Below, one piece after another: positions 5,340-5,613 of a DNA stretch of 5,613 nucleotides. Numbering within the stretch: the first letter of the stretch is position 1; every line of letters begins with the position of its first letter. The notes below the pieces were generated by a model. That model had not been told where the DNA came from. It did not search any database and saw nothing but the letters and a program-made list of their open reading frames with translations. A program made the translations under genes and the position numbers. This DNA is from an uncultured Erysipelotrichaceae bacterium (lineage in GTDB: Bacteria; Bacillota_I; Bacilli_A; Erysipelotrichales; Erysipelotrichaceae), in the NCBI GenBank assembly GCA_937957895.1, contig CALFEZ010000032.1, positions 1 through 5,613 on the forward strand, read 5' to 3'.

Positions 5340-5613
5340 ATGTATTTTCATAGGGGAGATCACATTTCAACACAGATATTTCATGATAATGAGTGTCACA
5401 GAGATTTCGTACATGTGCATGGATTAAAGGATGGCATGTATTTGTTTTCGGATGCACCATATTTTCTGACAAAAGACAATGGGGTGATGACTACAATCGA
5501 TCGTTCGTTTGAACAACTATACCTTTTTGACAGTTCAAATGTTCTTGTTGCATCATTTGAGTTAGAGTTTGTTACAACATGCCCAAAAAATACTGGTAGT
5601 ATCCAAAACAGTA
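5340..5613 (+). CDS. Unrecognised ORF, 3' end beyond the window
   Basis: A reading frame opens at ATG 5340 and stays open for 91 codons to the edge of the window. It begins MYFHRGDHIS and continues with segments such as HVHGLKDGMYLFSDAPYF. GAGG (5331-5334), part of GAGAGGT, lies 5 nt upstream, and an in-frame TGA at 5328-5330 excludes an earlier start. The translated part is soluble-looking and rich in histidine and aromatic residues, with no hydrophobic segment, signal peptide or motif that I recognise. It follows a strong terminator, so it should have its own promoter, but the 27-nt gap holds no convincing one: TACTAT (5320-5325) would place the transcription start at the ribosome binding site. 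Codon use looks like the neighbouring genes. It is probably a real gene of unknown function, but this is less certain than the others. Confidence 0.65.
   Translation, partial: MYFHRGDHISTQIFHDNECHRDFVHVHGLKDGMYLFSDAPYFLTKDNGVMTTIDRSFEQLYLFDSSNVLVASFELEFVTTCPKNTGSIQNS

Noticed and set aside
5290..5472. 60-codon minus-strand ORF opposite the last reading frame
   Set aside because: It begins within the plus-strand ORF and ends in the terminator region; the plus-strand frame has a ribosome binding site and stays open to the edge, so it is the better candidate.
1..5613. CRISPR array, insertion sequence, tRNA or prophage features
   Set aside because: Reading both strands showed no regularly spaced direct repeats, terminal inverted repeats with a transposase, cloverleaf-like tRNA signatures or phage genes.

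Overview
The window looks like ordinary chromosomal core sequence from a low-to-moderate GC member of the Bacillota (Firmicutes). The evidence is an FMN-riboswitch-controlled riboflavin ECF transporter gene, strong AGGAGG-type ribosome binding sites, and the run cytidylate kinase / der GTPase / HU, which recalls the Bacillus subtilis cmk...engA...hbs neighbourhood. TGA is used as a normal stop codon, so a mollicute with the alternative code is unlikely. An erysipelotrichial-type lineage is a plausible guess but cannot be proved from this window. Every gene found lies on the + strand, and no mobile element, CRISPR array, tRNA or rRNA is visible.

Layout: (1) Positions 1-122 hold the 3' part of an FMN riboswitch and its terminator-like expression platform, leading into ribU (123-686), the riboflavin-binding component of an ECF importer. 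(2) A perfect 22-bp palindrome followed by T-rich sequence (721-752) probably ends the ribU transcript. (3) An extended -10 promoter at about 766-774 starts a tightly packed operon: an unrecognised tail-anchored, coiled-coil protein (797-1513), then cmk (1510-2181), then der (2174-3481). Both junctions overlap, by 4 and 8 nt. (4) A new promoter region (about 3498-3556) drives hup (3582-3866), which ends in a compact hairpin terminator overlapping its stop codon. (5) A YugP-type membrane zinc metallopeptidase (3917-4603) and a short CCA-adding-enzyme-like protein (4605-5285) follow. There is hardly room for a promoter between hup and the peptidase gene, so these two are probably expressed by read-through. 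A strong terminator (5284-5312) closes the unit. (6) An open reading frame of unknown function starts at 5340 and runs off the window.

The genes serve housekeeping roles: flavin uptake, CMP/dCMP phosphorylation, 50S subunit maturation, nucleoid structure, membrane proteolysis and tRNA 3'-end processing. I see no clear new defence, mobile or biosynthetic system. The points most worth a second look are the nucleotidyltransferase, which has an intact catalytic head and neck but lacks the usual body and tail yet ends cleanly at its own terminator; the unrecognised membrane-anchored coiled-coil protein coupled to cmk; and a strong local excess of GATC in der.
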